Shown one piece after another: positions 7,051 to 15,795 of a stretch of 64,000 bases of DNA. Positions within the stretch are counted from its first letter, which is position 1. Every line of letters begins with the position of its first letter. Source of the DNA: Xanthobacteraceae bacterium (GTDB taxonomy: Bacteria > Pseudomonadota > Alphaproteobacteria > Rhizobiales > Xanthobacteraceae). The position numbers and the translations under genes are program-made. The stretch spans positions 186,001-250,000 of the forward strand of contig JARBUD010000013.1 in NCBI GenBank assembly GCA_029239875.1, in the 5' to 3' direction. The notes below the pieces were generated by a model. The model was not told the DNA's origin and did not search any database. It saw nothing but the letters and a program-made list of their open reading frames with translations.

Positions 7051-9726
7051 ATGGGCGAGGCAAGCGACGGCGCCGCGAGATCGACCGGCGATTCTGACGA
7101 CAGCTTTCGGCAGTGCCTCCATTTCGAAACCGAGCGGATAGAGCAGCGCCGCGGCGCCCTCGGCATCGACCAGGGGCTGCCGCGCACCGGCCTCGCTCTG
7201 TCGGGCGGCGGGATACGCAGCGCCACCTTCAGCCTCGGCGTGCTGCAGGCGCTCAGCGAACATGGCTGGCTGCGGCGGATGGATTATCTCTCCACCGTGT
7301 CCGGCGGCAGCTATATCGGCAGCTTCCTCGGCGCGCTCTATGTGCGGCCGGCAAGGCGGGGCGAGGACGGGTCTCCCGCCGACCGCACCGGCTTCAACGA
7401 CCATCCTCTCCAGACCCAGGCCGGCGTCGAGGCGGTGAAGCAGCTGCGCGAGGCCGGCCGCTATCTCACCCCGCGCGGCACCAGCGACGCCTTCTTCGGC
7501 GCCTCCGTCGTGCTGCGGAACTGGGCGGCGGTGCAGATCGTCATCGGCGCGCTGGCCTTCGGGCTGTTCTGGCTCGTCCACCTCGTCGACCGGTCGCCGC
7601 ATGTCGGGGCGCTGCTTTCGCTGTTCATGCCGGAGCCGGCCGCGCGGACGAAGGCTCCCGCCGCCGCAGCCTGCGCCCCGGCGGCCGTGGCCGAACCGCC
7701 CTGCGCCGCGGCGCATGTCACGGAGGCGGTCGCCGCCACGGCAGGCACGGCGAGCGCGTTCAACGGGCTTCTGGTGGCCGCGCTGTGCCTGAGCGTGCTC
7801 GTCTTCCTCGCCTTCGGCACCTCCTACTGGCTAACCCGAAGGGAATGGATCGACACCAGCCGGGTAAAGCGGGCCACGACCAACCTGTTCTTCTGGCTGC
7901 TGGTCGTGCTCACCCTGCTGTTCGCCTATAGCGGCCTGAAATACGGCATCGGCCTGCTGAGCTTCGGCGCGGTCATGCTCGTCCTCGCCATCGCCTTCTA
8001 CGCGCTCGGCGAATGGAAGGTCGGAAAGGCGCCCAACGATCGGAACAACCCCGACCTGCTGATCGCCGCCGAGGACCATGTCCGCACCTTCCTCAGCCGC
8101 TGGATGTCCAGGGCGCTGATGGTGCTGCTTGCCATTGCCGGCCTCATCCTCGTCGACGCGATCGGCTTCAAGATCAAGCAAACCGTCCCCTTCATGATCG
8201 ACGGCCTGTCGAACATCGACGGCTTCTGGTCGACGCTGAAGACGCTGGTGACCACCTACTGGCCGGTGCTCAGCGCCGTGGCGCCGGTCATCATGACTGT
8301 CGCCAGCAACTTCGCGCTGCGCAGCGGCGATCCGAACAGCTTCATCGCCAAGTTCTCGCTGCGCTCGCCGCTGGGCCTGACGCTGGCCGGCCTGCTGGTG
8401 CTCGGCTCGTGGCTGGCGCTGTGGAGCGCCGCGGCGCAGGCCGCGCTCGACAGCGCGCTGGGGCTCCCGGCCCCCGTCATCCCCGGCACCTCGCCGCATC
8501 TCAACTGGATACTGCCCACGCTGGCGCTGCTGGGCGTCAACCTCGTGCTCGGCTACGCCTACTCGTTCATCAACCTCTCGTCGCTGTCGACCTTCTACGC
8601 CTCCCGGCTGCGGCGCGCCTATATCGGCGCCTCCAATCCCCGCCGCCGCAAGCTGTTCGGCAGCGACCGGAACCTCAGGGGCGACCACATTCCGCTGCGC
8701 ATCTATTACGATCCCGCCAACCTGGCGCCGCAGCACCTGATCAACGTCACCATCGCCGAGACCCAGGCGGCGGAATCGAACATCATCGCCCGCGACCGCA
8801 AGGGCAAGCCGATGCACATCTCCCCGGGCGGCGTCGTCTTCGCCGGCACGATGCCCGGCACCAGCGCGTGCCTGCTGTCCAAGGGCTGGACGGACTTCAA
8901 GCTCAATACCGGCGAGGAGCTGCCGCTCTCCAACTGGGTGGCGATCTCCGGCGCGGCGGTCTCCAGCGCCATCGGCAGCGGCACCTCGCTCGGCGGCTCG
9001 CTCCTCGCCACCATGGCCAATGTCCGGCTCGGCTATTGGTGGAAGCACGAGGGCTCCCGCAGCCGGATGCCCGAGCTATGGGATGTCGTGCAGAAATATC
9101 TGCTGAGAGAGCTGCGCGGCGCCTTCACCGGCACCCGCGACCTGCGCTGGTACCTCACCGACGGCGGCCATTTCGACAATACCGGCGTCTATGTCCTGCT
9201 GCAGCGCCGGCTCGACTATATCGTCATGAGCGACAATGGCGCGGACCCCGACTACGTGTTCGACGACGTGGTGCGGCTGGTCAACCGGGCGCAGAACGAC
9301 CTCGGCGTGCGCATCGGCTTCGTCGGCAAGGACGAGCTCGACCTGCTGATCGACGACCGCGACTTGCGCAGCTGCTTCGGCGCGTATCGCGATCTCGCCA
9401 GGAAGCCGCTGGAAAGCGACGAGCTCAAGCCCTTCGCGGCACTGGCGCGGATCACCTATCCCGCCGACGGGGAACTGCCGGAGAAATCGGCGTGGCTCCT
9501 GGTCATCAAGCCGCGCCTCACCTTCGCCGAGCCGCCGGAGCTGCTCGCCTACTACCAGCGCAGCGGCACGCCGCCGACCTTCCCGCAGCAGAGCACCGGC
9601 GACCAGTTCTTCGACGAGGACCAGTGGGAAGCTTACCGGCGGCTGGGCGAGATCATCGGCGACCGTCTGTTCCGGCCGCCGGGCTCGACTCCCGCCGACA
9701 CCTGGTGGCCGACGAAGGACCTCTAG
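7051..9726 (+). CDS. Membrane-embedded patatin-like phospholipase family protein
   Basis: An 891-residue protein combining a patatin lipase fold with many membrane segments. The oxyanion-hole motif LALSGGGIRSATFSLGVLQA is at about 48-67, and the nucleophile Ser lies in STVSGGSYIG (about 81-90). Some 600 residues later YLTDGGHFDNTGVY carries the DGG-type Asp of the catalytic dyad (about residue 704). Between them lie roughly eight hydrophobic helices (about 150-175, 235-260, 275-320 as two, 355-375, 400-420, 440-465, 487-510). The ATG at 7051 has AAGGGGCGG upstream and is preferred over an in-frame TTG at 7033. Lipid acyl hydrolysis at the membrane is the likely activity; the substrate is unknown. 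It diverges from pncB. Confidence 0.88.
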   Translation: MGEASDGAARSTGDSDDSFRQCLHFETERIEQRRGALGIDQGLPRTGLALSGGGIRSATFSLGVLQALSEHGWLRRMDYLSTVSGGSYIGSFLGALYVRPARRGEDGSPADRTGFNDHPLQTQAGVEAVKQLREAGRYLTPRGTSDAFFGASVVLRNWAAVQIVIGALAFGLFWLVHLVDRSPHVGALLSLFMPEPAARTKAPAAAACAPAAVAEPPCAAAHVTEAVAATAGTASAFNGLLVAALCLSVLVFLAFGTSYWLTRREWIDTSRVKRATTNLFFWLLVVLTLLFAYSGLKYGIGLLSFGAVMLVLAIAFYALGEWKVGKAPNDRNNPDLLIAAEDHVRTFLSRWMSRALMVLLAIAGLILVDAIGFKIKQTVPFMIDGLSNIDGFWSTLKTLVTTYWPVLSAVAPVIMTVASNFALRSGDPNSFIAKFSLRSPLGLTLAGLLVLGSWLALWSAAAQAALDSALGLPAPVIPGTSPHLNWILPTLALLGVNLVLGYAYSFINLSSLSTFYASRLRRAYIGASNPRRRKLFGSDRNLRGDHIPLRIYYDPANLAPQHLINVTIAETQAAESNIIARDRKGKPMHISPGGVVFAGTMPGTSACLLSKGWTDFKLNTGEELPLSNWVAISGAAVSSAIGSGTSLGGSLLATMANVRLGYWWKHEGSRSRMPELWDVVQKYLLRELRGAFTGTRDLRWYLTDGGHFDNTGVYVLLQRRLDYIVMSDNGADPDYVFDDVVRLVNRAQNDLGVRIGFVGKDELDLLIDDRDLRSCFGAYRDLARKPLESDELKPFAALARITYPADGELPEKSAWLLVIKPRLTFAEPPELLAYYQRSGTPPTFPQQSTGDQFFDEDQWEAYRRLGEIIGDRLFRPPGSTPADTWWPTKDL

Positions 9727-9864
9727 CGGCGGCCGGCTACGGCGAGGCAACGCGTCCATGCGGCTGTGGCATGGCTGCCACGCGGGCGCGGCATCTCTCG
9801 ATACCGTTGGGGCAATGATTAAGTGACAGGTGAAACCGTCCCTTCCTTCCGACAGGAATCCCTC

Positions 9865-9932
9865 ATGAGCACGCCTCCCTCCCTGTTCGCGACTATCGCC
9901 TCGGCGACATCACGCTGTCGAACCGCATCGTC
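9865..9932 (+). other. Orphaned 5' end of the alkene reductase gene (apparent one-base frameshift)
   Basis: AGGA followed by ATG at 9865 opens a frame reading MSTPPSLF, the expected N-terminus of NemA-type enzymes. The continuation DYRLGDITLSNRIVMAPLTR is found one frame over, starting at GAC 9891. No stop-free frame with a normal start joins the two. One missing base near 9886-9891 explains this: TTC-GC-GAC where a codon such as GCC would be expected. Confidence 0.7.
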
Positions 9933-10961
9933 ATGGCCCCGCTGACGCGCAACCGCGCCTCCGCCGGCCTCGTCCCCTCGCCGCTCGCGGTCGAATATTA
10001 CGGCCAGCGCGCCTCCGCCGGCCTCATCGTCACCGAGGCGACGCAGATCTCCGACACCGCCCAGGGCTATCAGGACACGCCCGGCATCTTCACCGACGCC
10101 CAGGTCGAGGGCTGGAAGAAAGTGACCGACACCGTGCACGCCAAGGGTGGGCACATCTTCGTGCAGATGTGGCATGTCGGGCGCGTCTCGCACCGCTCGC
10201 TGCAGCCCGGCGGCGCCGCGCCGCTTGCGCCCTCGGCCGTGCGTGCCAACACCAAGACCTACGTCAACAACGGCTTCGCGGAGGTCGACGAGCCCCGCGC
10301 GCTGACCCTCGACGAGATCAAGGGCGTGGTCGAGGATTTCGGCAAGGCCGCCACCAACGCCATCCGCGCCGGCTTCGACGGCGTCGAGATCCACGGCGCC
10401 AATGGCTATCTGATCGACCAGTTCCTGCGCGACGGCGCCAACAAGCGCACGGACGCCTATGGCGGTTCGATCGAGAACCGCACGCGCTTCCTCCAGGAAG
10501 TGCTGGAGTCGGTGACCGGCGCTATCGGCGCCAAGCGCACCGGCATCCGCCTCTCGCCGGTCACCCCGGCCAACGACCTCTCCGACAGCGACCCGCAGCC
10601 GCTGTTCAACCATGTGCTCGACGTGGTGGAGAGTTTCAGCCCGGTCTATGTCCACATGATCGAGGGCGCCACCGGCGGCCCGCGCGACATCGCGCCGGGC
10701 TTCGACTTCGAGGCGCTGCACAAGCGCTTCAGCGGCACCTGGATGGTCAACAACGGCTACGACAAGGCGCTGGCCGAGCAGGTGGTCGCCGCCGGCAAGG
10801 CCGACCTCGTCGCCTTCGGCAAGCCCTTCGTGTCGTCGCCTGACGCGGTTGAGCGCCTGCGCCGCGGCGCGGCCTTCAACGAGGTCGACCGCGAGACGCT
10901 CTATGGCGGCGGCGCCAAGGGCTACATCGACTACCCGACGCTGGAAGCGGTCGGCGCCTGA
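9933..10961 (+). CDS. Old Yellow Enzyme family alkene reductase (NemA-like), 5' frameshifted
   Basis: An FMN-dependent, NAD(P)H-using ene-reductase of the NemA/OYE class, which reduces activated C=C bonds (N-ethylmaleimide, enones) and often detoxifies electrophiles. The open frame starts MAPLTRNRAS with the FMN-contacting APLTR motif. It continues through FVQMWHVGRVSH, the substrate-binding EIHGANGYLIDQFL (His/Asn pair), YGGSIENR, and the FMN-phosphate region around DLVAFGKPF. About 22 family-typical residues are encoded upstream in another frame, so either the gene is frameshifted or translation restarts at this internal ATG. Its 3' end overlaps the HXXEE gene on the other strand by 31 bases. 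Family is certain; whether it is functional is open. Confidence 0.85.
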   Translation: MAPLTRNRASAGLVPSPLAVEYYGQRASAGLIVTEATQISDTAQGYQDTPGIFTDAQVEGWKKVTDTVHAKGGHIFVQMWHVGRVSHRSLQPGGAAPLAPSAVRANTKTYVNNGFAEVDEPRALTLDEIKGVVEDFGKAATNAIRAGFDGVEIHGANGYLIDQFLRDGANKRTDAYGGSIENRTRFLQEVLESVTGAIGAKRTGIRLSPVTPANDLSDSDPQPLFNHVLDVVESFSPVYVHMIEGATGGPRDIAPGFDFEALHKRFSGTWMVNNGYDKALAEQVVAAGKADLVAFGKPFVSSPDAVERLRRGAAFNEVDRETLYGGGAKGYIDYPTLEAVGA

Positions 10962-11455
10962 GCGGGCAATGCGACCTCAGGGGACTGGCGGAAATAGGCC
11001 TGTCCCTTGAGGCGCAGCATGACGACCGGGTAGGCCATCAGCAGCGCCCCTCCGACGAAGGAGCCGGCCAGCGTGCCGGCCGTCAGCAGGCCCTCGGCGG
11101 CGGCGGCGAAGAAGGTCCCGAGCGCTACCGGATAGAACAGCACGACGGCCGTGAAGGCACCGGGCGAGAAGCGCCCGCGCGTGCGTATCATCGGCAGTAC
11201 GTGGAAGAAGGTCGCGTTGATCAGCATCAGCGCGGCGAAGACCAGCGGCGCGATGGGCAGCAGCCGCGCCATCTCGGCCTGCGCGAAGCCGAGCACGATC
11301 ACGGCGGCGTTGGTGATGTAGAAATCGGCCCATTCAACCGGCAGGCGGATGACGGCCCGCGCCCAGTTGCGCCAATCAAAGGAATATTCCTCCATGATGT
11401 GCAGCGTGTAGGCGACCAGCCCAAGCAACGCCCACGCCTCGAAGCCCATTGTCAT
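10931..11455 (-). CDS. HXXEE domain-containing membrane protein
   Basis: A 174-residue protein with the HXXEE signature in its first helix (AYTLHIMEEYSFDW) and about four further hydrophobic segments (FYITNAAVIVLGFA, APLVFAALMLINATFF, FTAVVLFYPVALGTFFAA, FVGGALLMAYPVVML). Members are small inner-membrane proteins whose His and Glu residues look suited to metal binding or catalysis, but no function is established. GGAGGG sits a few bases before the ATG at 11455; a GTG at 11467 is the alternative start. The last 31 coding bases overlap the convergent alkene reductase gene. Confidence 0.8.
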   Translation of the reverse strand: MTMGFEAWALLGLVAYTLHIMEEYSFDWRNWARAVIRLPVEWADFYITNAAVIVLGFAQAEMARLLPIAPLVFAALMLINATFFHVLPMIRTRGRFSPGAFTAVVLFYPVALGTFFAAAAEGLLTAGTLAGSFVGGALLMAYPVVMLRLKGQAYFRQSPEVALPAQAPTASSVG

Positions 11456-11501
11456 CGCACCCTCCACCGATCCCCGCGGGACGATGCTAGGGCAGCGTGC
11501 G

Positions 11502-12395
11502 CTACGCCGCCAGCGGCGCCGGATCGATGGCGCGCACCGTCACCTCGACATTCATACCGAGATAGTCGCCGGTGCCGCCGGTGAAGCCGCCCGCCACCGG
11601 CACCGCCTGGCTCGGGTCGCGCGTCACCGCCACGCGGATGAGGTTGTCGGCGGCGATGGTGCCGTTGGTCGGGTCGAACTCCACCCACCCCGCCCCCGGC
11701 AGGTAGATGTCCGCCCAGGCATGCGTCGCCCCGGCGCCGACGACGGCGGGCGCGTCGGTGTCGAGCGCCGGATCATAGAGATAACCGGTGACGAAGCGGG
11801 CGCCGAAGCCGAGCGCGCGCGCCGCCTCGATCAGCAGCAGCGCATAGTCGCGGCAGGAGCCGGTGCCGAGCCTTATCGTCTCCAGCGGCGCCTGCGTGCC
11901 CTGCTCGTGGCGCAGATTGTAGCTGAAGCCCTGGTGGATGCCGTTGTTGAGGTCGGTCAGCAGCGCCATGGTGCCGGTCGGGCGGGCGGCGACGAAGCGC
12001 TTGGCCCAGGCTTCCAGCTCGCTATTCGGGTCGGGGTAATGCGGGTCGAGCATGCGGCCGAGATCGATCCGGTCGTCCGGCGAATAGACGAAGGGGTATT
12101 CCGCCGCGCTCTCCTCCAGCTCGAAATTCAGCCCCCCGAGGCCGTAGCGCTCGATGGTCAGCACGCTCTCGATCCTCAGCTCGTTGGAGGGCTCGGCGAA
12201 ATCGACCACGGCGACGGAATTGCCGAACACGTCGTGCAGCCAGCGCACGTTCCCGCCCGGGAGGAGCGTCAACTCGGCGCCGACCAGCCGTAGATCGTGG
12301 CTGTCGCGCGGGCGCAGCATCAGCCGGTGCGGCTGGAAGGTCACCGGGTTGGCATAGCTGTACCGGGTGACGTGACGCACGCTCAGGGTCTGCAT
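11502..12395 (-). CDS. Transglutaminase-like cysteine protease family protein
   Basis: A 297-residue protein with the bacterial transglutaminase-like N-terminal beta domain (LSVRHVTRYSYANPVTFQPHRLMLRPRD) followed by the transglutaminase core. The catalytic triad is visible: Cys181 in GTGSCRDYALL, His225 in THAWADIYLP and Asp241 in EFDPTNG. These proteins are usually cytoplasmic peptidases or amidases, often found with circularly permuted ATP-grasp and alpha-E proteins; those partners are absent here. It has no signal peptide. Length and motif spacing are normal. The start at 12395 matches the conserved N-terminal strand. Substrate unknown. Confidence 0.9.
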   Translation of the reverse strand: MQTLSVRHVTRYSYANPVTFQPHRLMLRPRDSHDLRLVGAELTLLPGGNVRWLHDVFGNSVAVVDFAEPSNELRIESVLTIERYGLGGLNFELEESAAEYPFVYSPDDRIDLGRMLDPHYPDPNSELEAWAKRFVAARPTGTMALLTDLNNGIHQGFSYNLRHEQGTQAPLETIRLGTGSCRDYALLLIEAARALGFGARFVTGYLYDPALDTDAPAVVGAGATHAWADIYLPGAGWVEFDPTNGTIAADNLIRVAVTRDPSQAVPVAGGFTGGTGDYLGMNVEVTVRAIDPAPLAA

Positions 12396-12451
12396 GTCGT
12401 TTCTTTCAGGAGGGGACGCCGGTGTCCGGCGCCCAGCGGCATTAAGGCAGT

Positions 12452-12793
12452 CTACCGCGAAATCAGCCGGCCGAGCACGTAGCCGAGGAAGCCGGCCGCC
12501 AGCAGGGTGTTGAAGGAATATTTGCGGTCGGTGTAGCCGAGCGGGGCCGTCGGCCCCTTCTTCTCGGCCGCCGAGCGCATTTCGGCGCCGACGGCCCGCG
12601 CCGGGCGGCTGGCGATGCGGTTCGACGAGGCGGCGCTGCTCTTGGGCGCGGCGCTCGTCCGCGACGCGGTGCTGGACGAACTCGCCTTGGGCGCCGTGCG
12701 TGCGGCCCTCGTCGCCTGACCTGCCGTGCCGGCGGAGACCGGCTCTCCGCCCTCGCCGCCGCTGATTCCGTTGCTGTTCTTCGAAACCGCCAT
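12452..12793 (-). CDS. Hypothetical Ser/Ala-rich protein with a C-terminal hydrophobic segment
   Basis: A 113-residue protein starting MAVSKNSNGI at 12793, with a good GGAGGAG site upstream. Residues 1-75 are low-complexity Ser/Ala/Arg/Lys. The C-terminus is YSFNTLLAAGFLGYVLGRLISR, a Gly-rich helix of about 15-18 residues closed by arginines, like the membrane anchors of small stress-associated ElaB/YqjD-type proteins. I do not recognise a specific family. It lies 56 bases upstream of the transglutaminase gene on the same strand. Confidence 0.6.
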   Translation of the reverse strand: MAVSKNSNGISGGEGGEPVSAGTAGQATRAARTAPKASSSSTASRTSAAPKSSAASSNRIASRPARAVGAEMRSAAEKKGPTAPLGYTDRKYSFNTLLAAGFLGYVLGRLISR

Positions 12794-12869
12794 CGCTCGC
12801 CTCCTCCGCTGCGACGCCATCAGCTCGCAGCCGCCTAACGCGCGAGACGCGATTTCGTTCGGGTGGGCC

Positions 12870-13148
12870 TCACAGCCGGCCGGAGAGGAAGGCCAGCATC
12901 TCCATCGGGCCGCGGGCGTTGAACAGCTTCACCCGCCGCCCGCCGCACATGTCGCAGCGCAGCCGCGGCGCCGGCGCGTCCGCGGAGAATTCGGCGAGCG
13001 CACCCGTATCCGCCCGGCCGATGGCGGAACGGCGTCCGCAGCGCGGGCAATGCGCGCACAGCATGGAGGTGCGGTCGATGATGGTCTTGCTCCGCGAAGC
13101 TTCGAACGAGGTCGCCTCCCATAGCGCGGGAGCGGCCCGGCGGTCCAA
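12870..13148 (-). CDS. Small CxxC zinc-ribbon-like protein
   Basis: A protein of up to 92 residues with two CxxC pairs, CPRCGRR and CDMCGGRR, about 30 residues apart, as expected for a four-cysteine zinc ribbon. The C-terminus VKLFNARGPMEMLAFLSGRL is hydrophobic. The track-length start is a TTG at 13148; an ATG at 13064 (MLCAHCPRCG) would give 64 residues and is quite possible. It follows the GGDEF gene by 13 bases on the same strand, so the two are probably co-transcribed. No function can be assigned; a nucleic-acid or metal-binding role is only a guess from the cysteines. Confidence 0.6.
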   Translation of the reverse strand: MDRRAAPALWEATSFEASRSKTIIDRTSMLCAHCPRCGRRSAIGRADTGALAEFSADAPAPRLRCDMCGGRRVKLFNARGPMEMLAFLSGRL

Positions 13149-13161
13149 TCACGTGCGCGCG

Positions 13162-14403
13162 TCAGCCCGACGAGGCCGCGCGGTCCTCCGGCGACAGGTC
13201 GTCGTCGAAGACGATGCGGTTGCGCCCGCCCGTCTTGGCCGCATAGAGCGCCCGGTCGCAGCGCGCCATCAGCGCGTCCATGCCGTCGTCCGGCGCGCTG
13301 CCGGCCCCGCCTATGCTGGCCGTCACCTCGATCACCACGTCGTCGCCGATCACCACCGGCACACGGATCGCCCGCAGCAGCCGCGCGGCGATGGTCCGCG
13401 CCTCCAGCGCCGAGGTTCCCGGCAGCAGCACGGCGAATTCCTCGCCGCCGATGCGGGCCATGACGTCGGAACGCCGCAGCTGCGACAGGCCGCGCTGCGC
13501 CACGCTGCGCAGCACCTCGTCGCCGGCGGCATGGCCGTGATTGTCGTTGATGCTCTTGAAGCGGTCGATGTCGACGATCAGCAGCGAGCATTCCTTGCCG
13601 CCGGCCGCGCCGAGGTCGAGCTCGCGCTGCCCGTCCTCGGTCAGGCGGCGACGGTTCCACAGCCCGGTCAGCGGGTCGGAGACGGCGAGATGGCGCAGAT
13701 GCGCCTCGGTCTGGCGCTCGGTGGTCACGTCCCACAGCGCCAGCACGTAATTGTCGCCGACCCAGCGGTAGCGGAACTGCACGATGCGGGTGGAGCCGTC
13801 GCGGCAGCGCACCTTCCATTCGCTGAACTGGATGGTGCCGTCGCGGCGGGCGATCTCCATCTTCGCCGTCCATTCGGCGAAGGCCGCCGCGCGCTCCAGC
13901 GGGTCGGGAAAGCCGAACTCCCACCATTCGTCATGGTGGACGATCAGCTTCTCCTCGTAGAGGAAGAGCTCGTCGGAGGCCTTGTTGTAGAAGGTGCCGA
14001 AGAAGTCCTTGTCGTAGATCTCGATGGCGACCGGGATCTGGTCGAGGATGTCGACCAGTCCGCGCTGCAGCGCCCCGGCCGGCCCCTCGCTGAATTCCAG
14101 CAGGCGGTGCCGGTCGGTGAGCGGACGCACAACGCAGTGCAGCCGGCTCCCTTCCCCGTCCCCACCGTCGAGCGCGAGCACGCAGGCCGCCGCCCGGCCA
14201 TCGGCGGTCGGGGCCAGCGCCCGCTCGAACGCCGCGGCGTCCTCCGGGCGGGCGATATCGGCCAAAGCCGGCCCGGTCTGCGACTCCTCGTCGAGCCCCA
14301 GCCGCAGCAGGGCGCGCGCGCCGGGATTGGCGGCGACGATGTGCAGCGAGGGCACGTCGATCACCGCGAGCGGCGTGTCGATCGCATCAATCCACTGGAA
14401 CAT
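13162..14403 (-). CDS. PAS-GGDEF diguanylate cyclase
   Basis: A 413-residue, apparently cytosolic signalling protein that should make cyclic di-GMP from two GTP. Two PAS-like sensor regions occupy about 1-105 and 115-230. The GGDEF domain runs from DPLTGLWNRR (about 243) to the end, with an intact GGEEF catalytic loop at 319-323. Residues 310-313 (RRSD) lie five residues before it, matching the RxxD inhibitory I-site, so product feedback is likely. No membrane segment and no EAL domain are present. The following small CxxC gene lies 13 bases downstream. The signal sensed is unknown. Confidence 0.92.
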   Translation of the reverse strand: MFQWIDAIDTPLAVIDVPSLHIVAANPGARALLRLGLDEESQTGPALADIARPEDAAAFERALAPTADGRAAACVLALDGGDGEGSRLHCVVRPLTDRHRLLEFSEGPAGALQRGLVDILDQIPVAIEIYDKDFFGTFYNKASDELFLYEEKLIVHHDEWWEFGFPDPLERAAAFAEWTAKMEIARRDGTIQFSEWKVRCRDGSTRIVQFRYRWVGDNYVLALWDVTTERQTEAHLRHLAVSDPLTGLWNRRRLTEDGQRELDLGAAGGKECSLLIVDIDRFKSINDNHGHAAGDEVLRSVAQRGLSQLRRSDVMARIGGEEFAVLLPGTSALEARTIAARLLRAIRVPVVIGDDVVIEVTASIGGAGSAPDDGMDALMARCDRALYAAKTGGRNRIVFDDDLSPEDRAASSG

Positions 14404-14729
14404 GGCTCGGAACAGCAGGGCCTCGATCTGCGAGGCAACCGTAAATCGTCGCCGCGATCAAGCGGAACTCGCGGATGCGCCGGACATCGGCGCCGAAGAA
14501 GGCCCCTTCGGCGGGCTCAGATCGACGCACGGCACCAATGAATGCCCGCACGGCATGGAACAGCGGCGCCGATGATGGTTTAATTCTCAAATCATCCCGC
14601 AAAAGGTGAAGCCGTCTCTGGCTTCGGGGGGCAAGAGACGATTCAGCGGGAGCCGCGACACGCGACATCTCTCGGACCGGCGCTGGATACCGCGCCGAAT
14701 TCGGTCTCCCCCCGAGAGGAGCCACGGTA
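14404..14729. other. Gene-less stretch between the divergent GGDEF and sulfotransferase genes
   Basis: 326 bases with no credible gene. A locally A/T-rich patch (about 14578-14605) is followed by a six-base-pair inverted repeat, GAAGCC/GGCTTC, at 14608-14625. This stretch should hold the promoters of both flanking genes; I cannot point to definite -35/-10 boxes. Confidence 0.45.
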
Positions 14730-15530
14730 TTGGGCTTGCGGACACTCCTGCGGCTGAAGGGCCCGATGCTCTGGCAGTATCCTGCCGGAGCGGTCTTCAT
14801 CTGCGGATGCGGCCACAGCGGCACGACCCTTCTGGCGAACATGTTCTGCGCGCATCCGCAGGTGTTCATCCCCCTGCGCGAGACGTCGGCCTTCCATCGC
14901 CCCAATGTCAGGGACGCGAAGCGGCACCGCGACGCCCTGGTCATGGATTTCCGCCGCTCGCGGAAGACCTATCTCGTGGAGAAGACGCCCCGGCACATCC
15001 TGCACCTGGACCGCATCCGCGCCCTGATGCCCGCGCCCAAATTCATCCTCATGGTCCGCGACGGCCGGGACGTCGCCGCGTCCTTCATGAAGCGATACGG
15101 CTCGCCCGAAAGCGGGATCGCGCGCTGGCTGGAGGCCGGCGACATCACCCTCGCGCAGGATGGCCGGCACGACGTGATCCTGACGCGGTACGAGGACCTG
15201 ATCGGCGATCCGCGGCGGGAACTGGACAGGATTTGCGCCTTCTCAGGAATCCCCTTCGACGAAGCCATGCTGCGCTACCATGAGATGGAGCACTTCTGGT
15301 TCGGCGAGACGCAGCTGCGCATGGGGAGCGGCGAAGAGGGCGACGGACATCGCGCATTGCGGAACTGGCAGGTCAACCAGCCGATCTTCGACGGCCGCCG
15401 CAGCTGGGTCGGCAAGCTCGCGCCCGAGGCGCTGACCGCCTTCACCGAAGGCCAAGGCCGCGAGCTGATGAAAGCCTTCGGCTACGAGGCTGATCTGGCG
15501 CTCTGCGGCACCGGGCAGGACCGGGCATGA
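14730..15530 (+). CDS. Sulfotransferase family protein
   Basis: A 266-residue PAPS-dependent sulfotransferase-fold protein. The 5'-phosphosulfate-binding loop is FICGCGHSGTTLL (about 23-35). The 3'-phosphate-binding segment is ILMVRDGRDVAASFMKRY, with Arg110 and Ser118. ILTRYEDLIGDPRRELDRIC is also typical. The TTG start at 14730 is chosen because CGAGAGGA lies 9 bases upstream; the next in-frame ATG (14766) would cut the segment before the P-loop-like motif. It has no signal peptide and stands alone. The acceptor (polysaccharide, lipid or Nod-factor-like molecule) cannot be predicted. Confidence 0.85.
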   Translation: MGLRTLLRLKGPMLWQYPAGAVFICGCGHSGTTLLANMFCAHPQVFIPLRETSAFHRPNVRDAKRHRDALVMDFRRSRKTYLVEKTPRHILHLDRIRALMPAPKFILMVRDGRDVAASFMKRYGSPESGIARWLEAGDITLAQDGRHDVILTRYEDLIGDPRRELDRICAFSGIPFDEAMLRYHEMEHFWFGETQLRMGSGEEGDGHRALRNWQVNQPIFDGRRSWVGKLAPEALTAFTEGQGRELMKAFGYEADLALCGTGQDRA

Positions 15531-15636
15531 AGGCGCAGCTTCGAAGATGACACGTGCGGAGCGGCCGGGCCCGACACCGGCCCCGCGCGGCGACTCGCCT
15601 GAGACACCGCTTATATCGCCTGTTCCACCGGGAATT

Positions 15637-15712
<76 letters not shown>

Positions 15713-15795
15713 GTCGCGGGGGCCGAAGCCTCGCGAGCGGGGCGTCATGTAGCAAAGGGATTCGGGCCTGTCCATAGCCGACAGGCCCGTCATCC

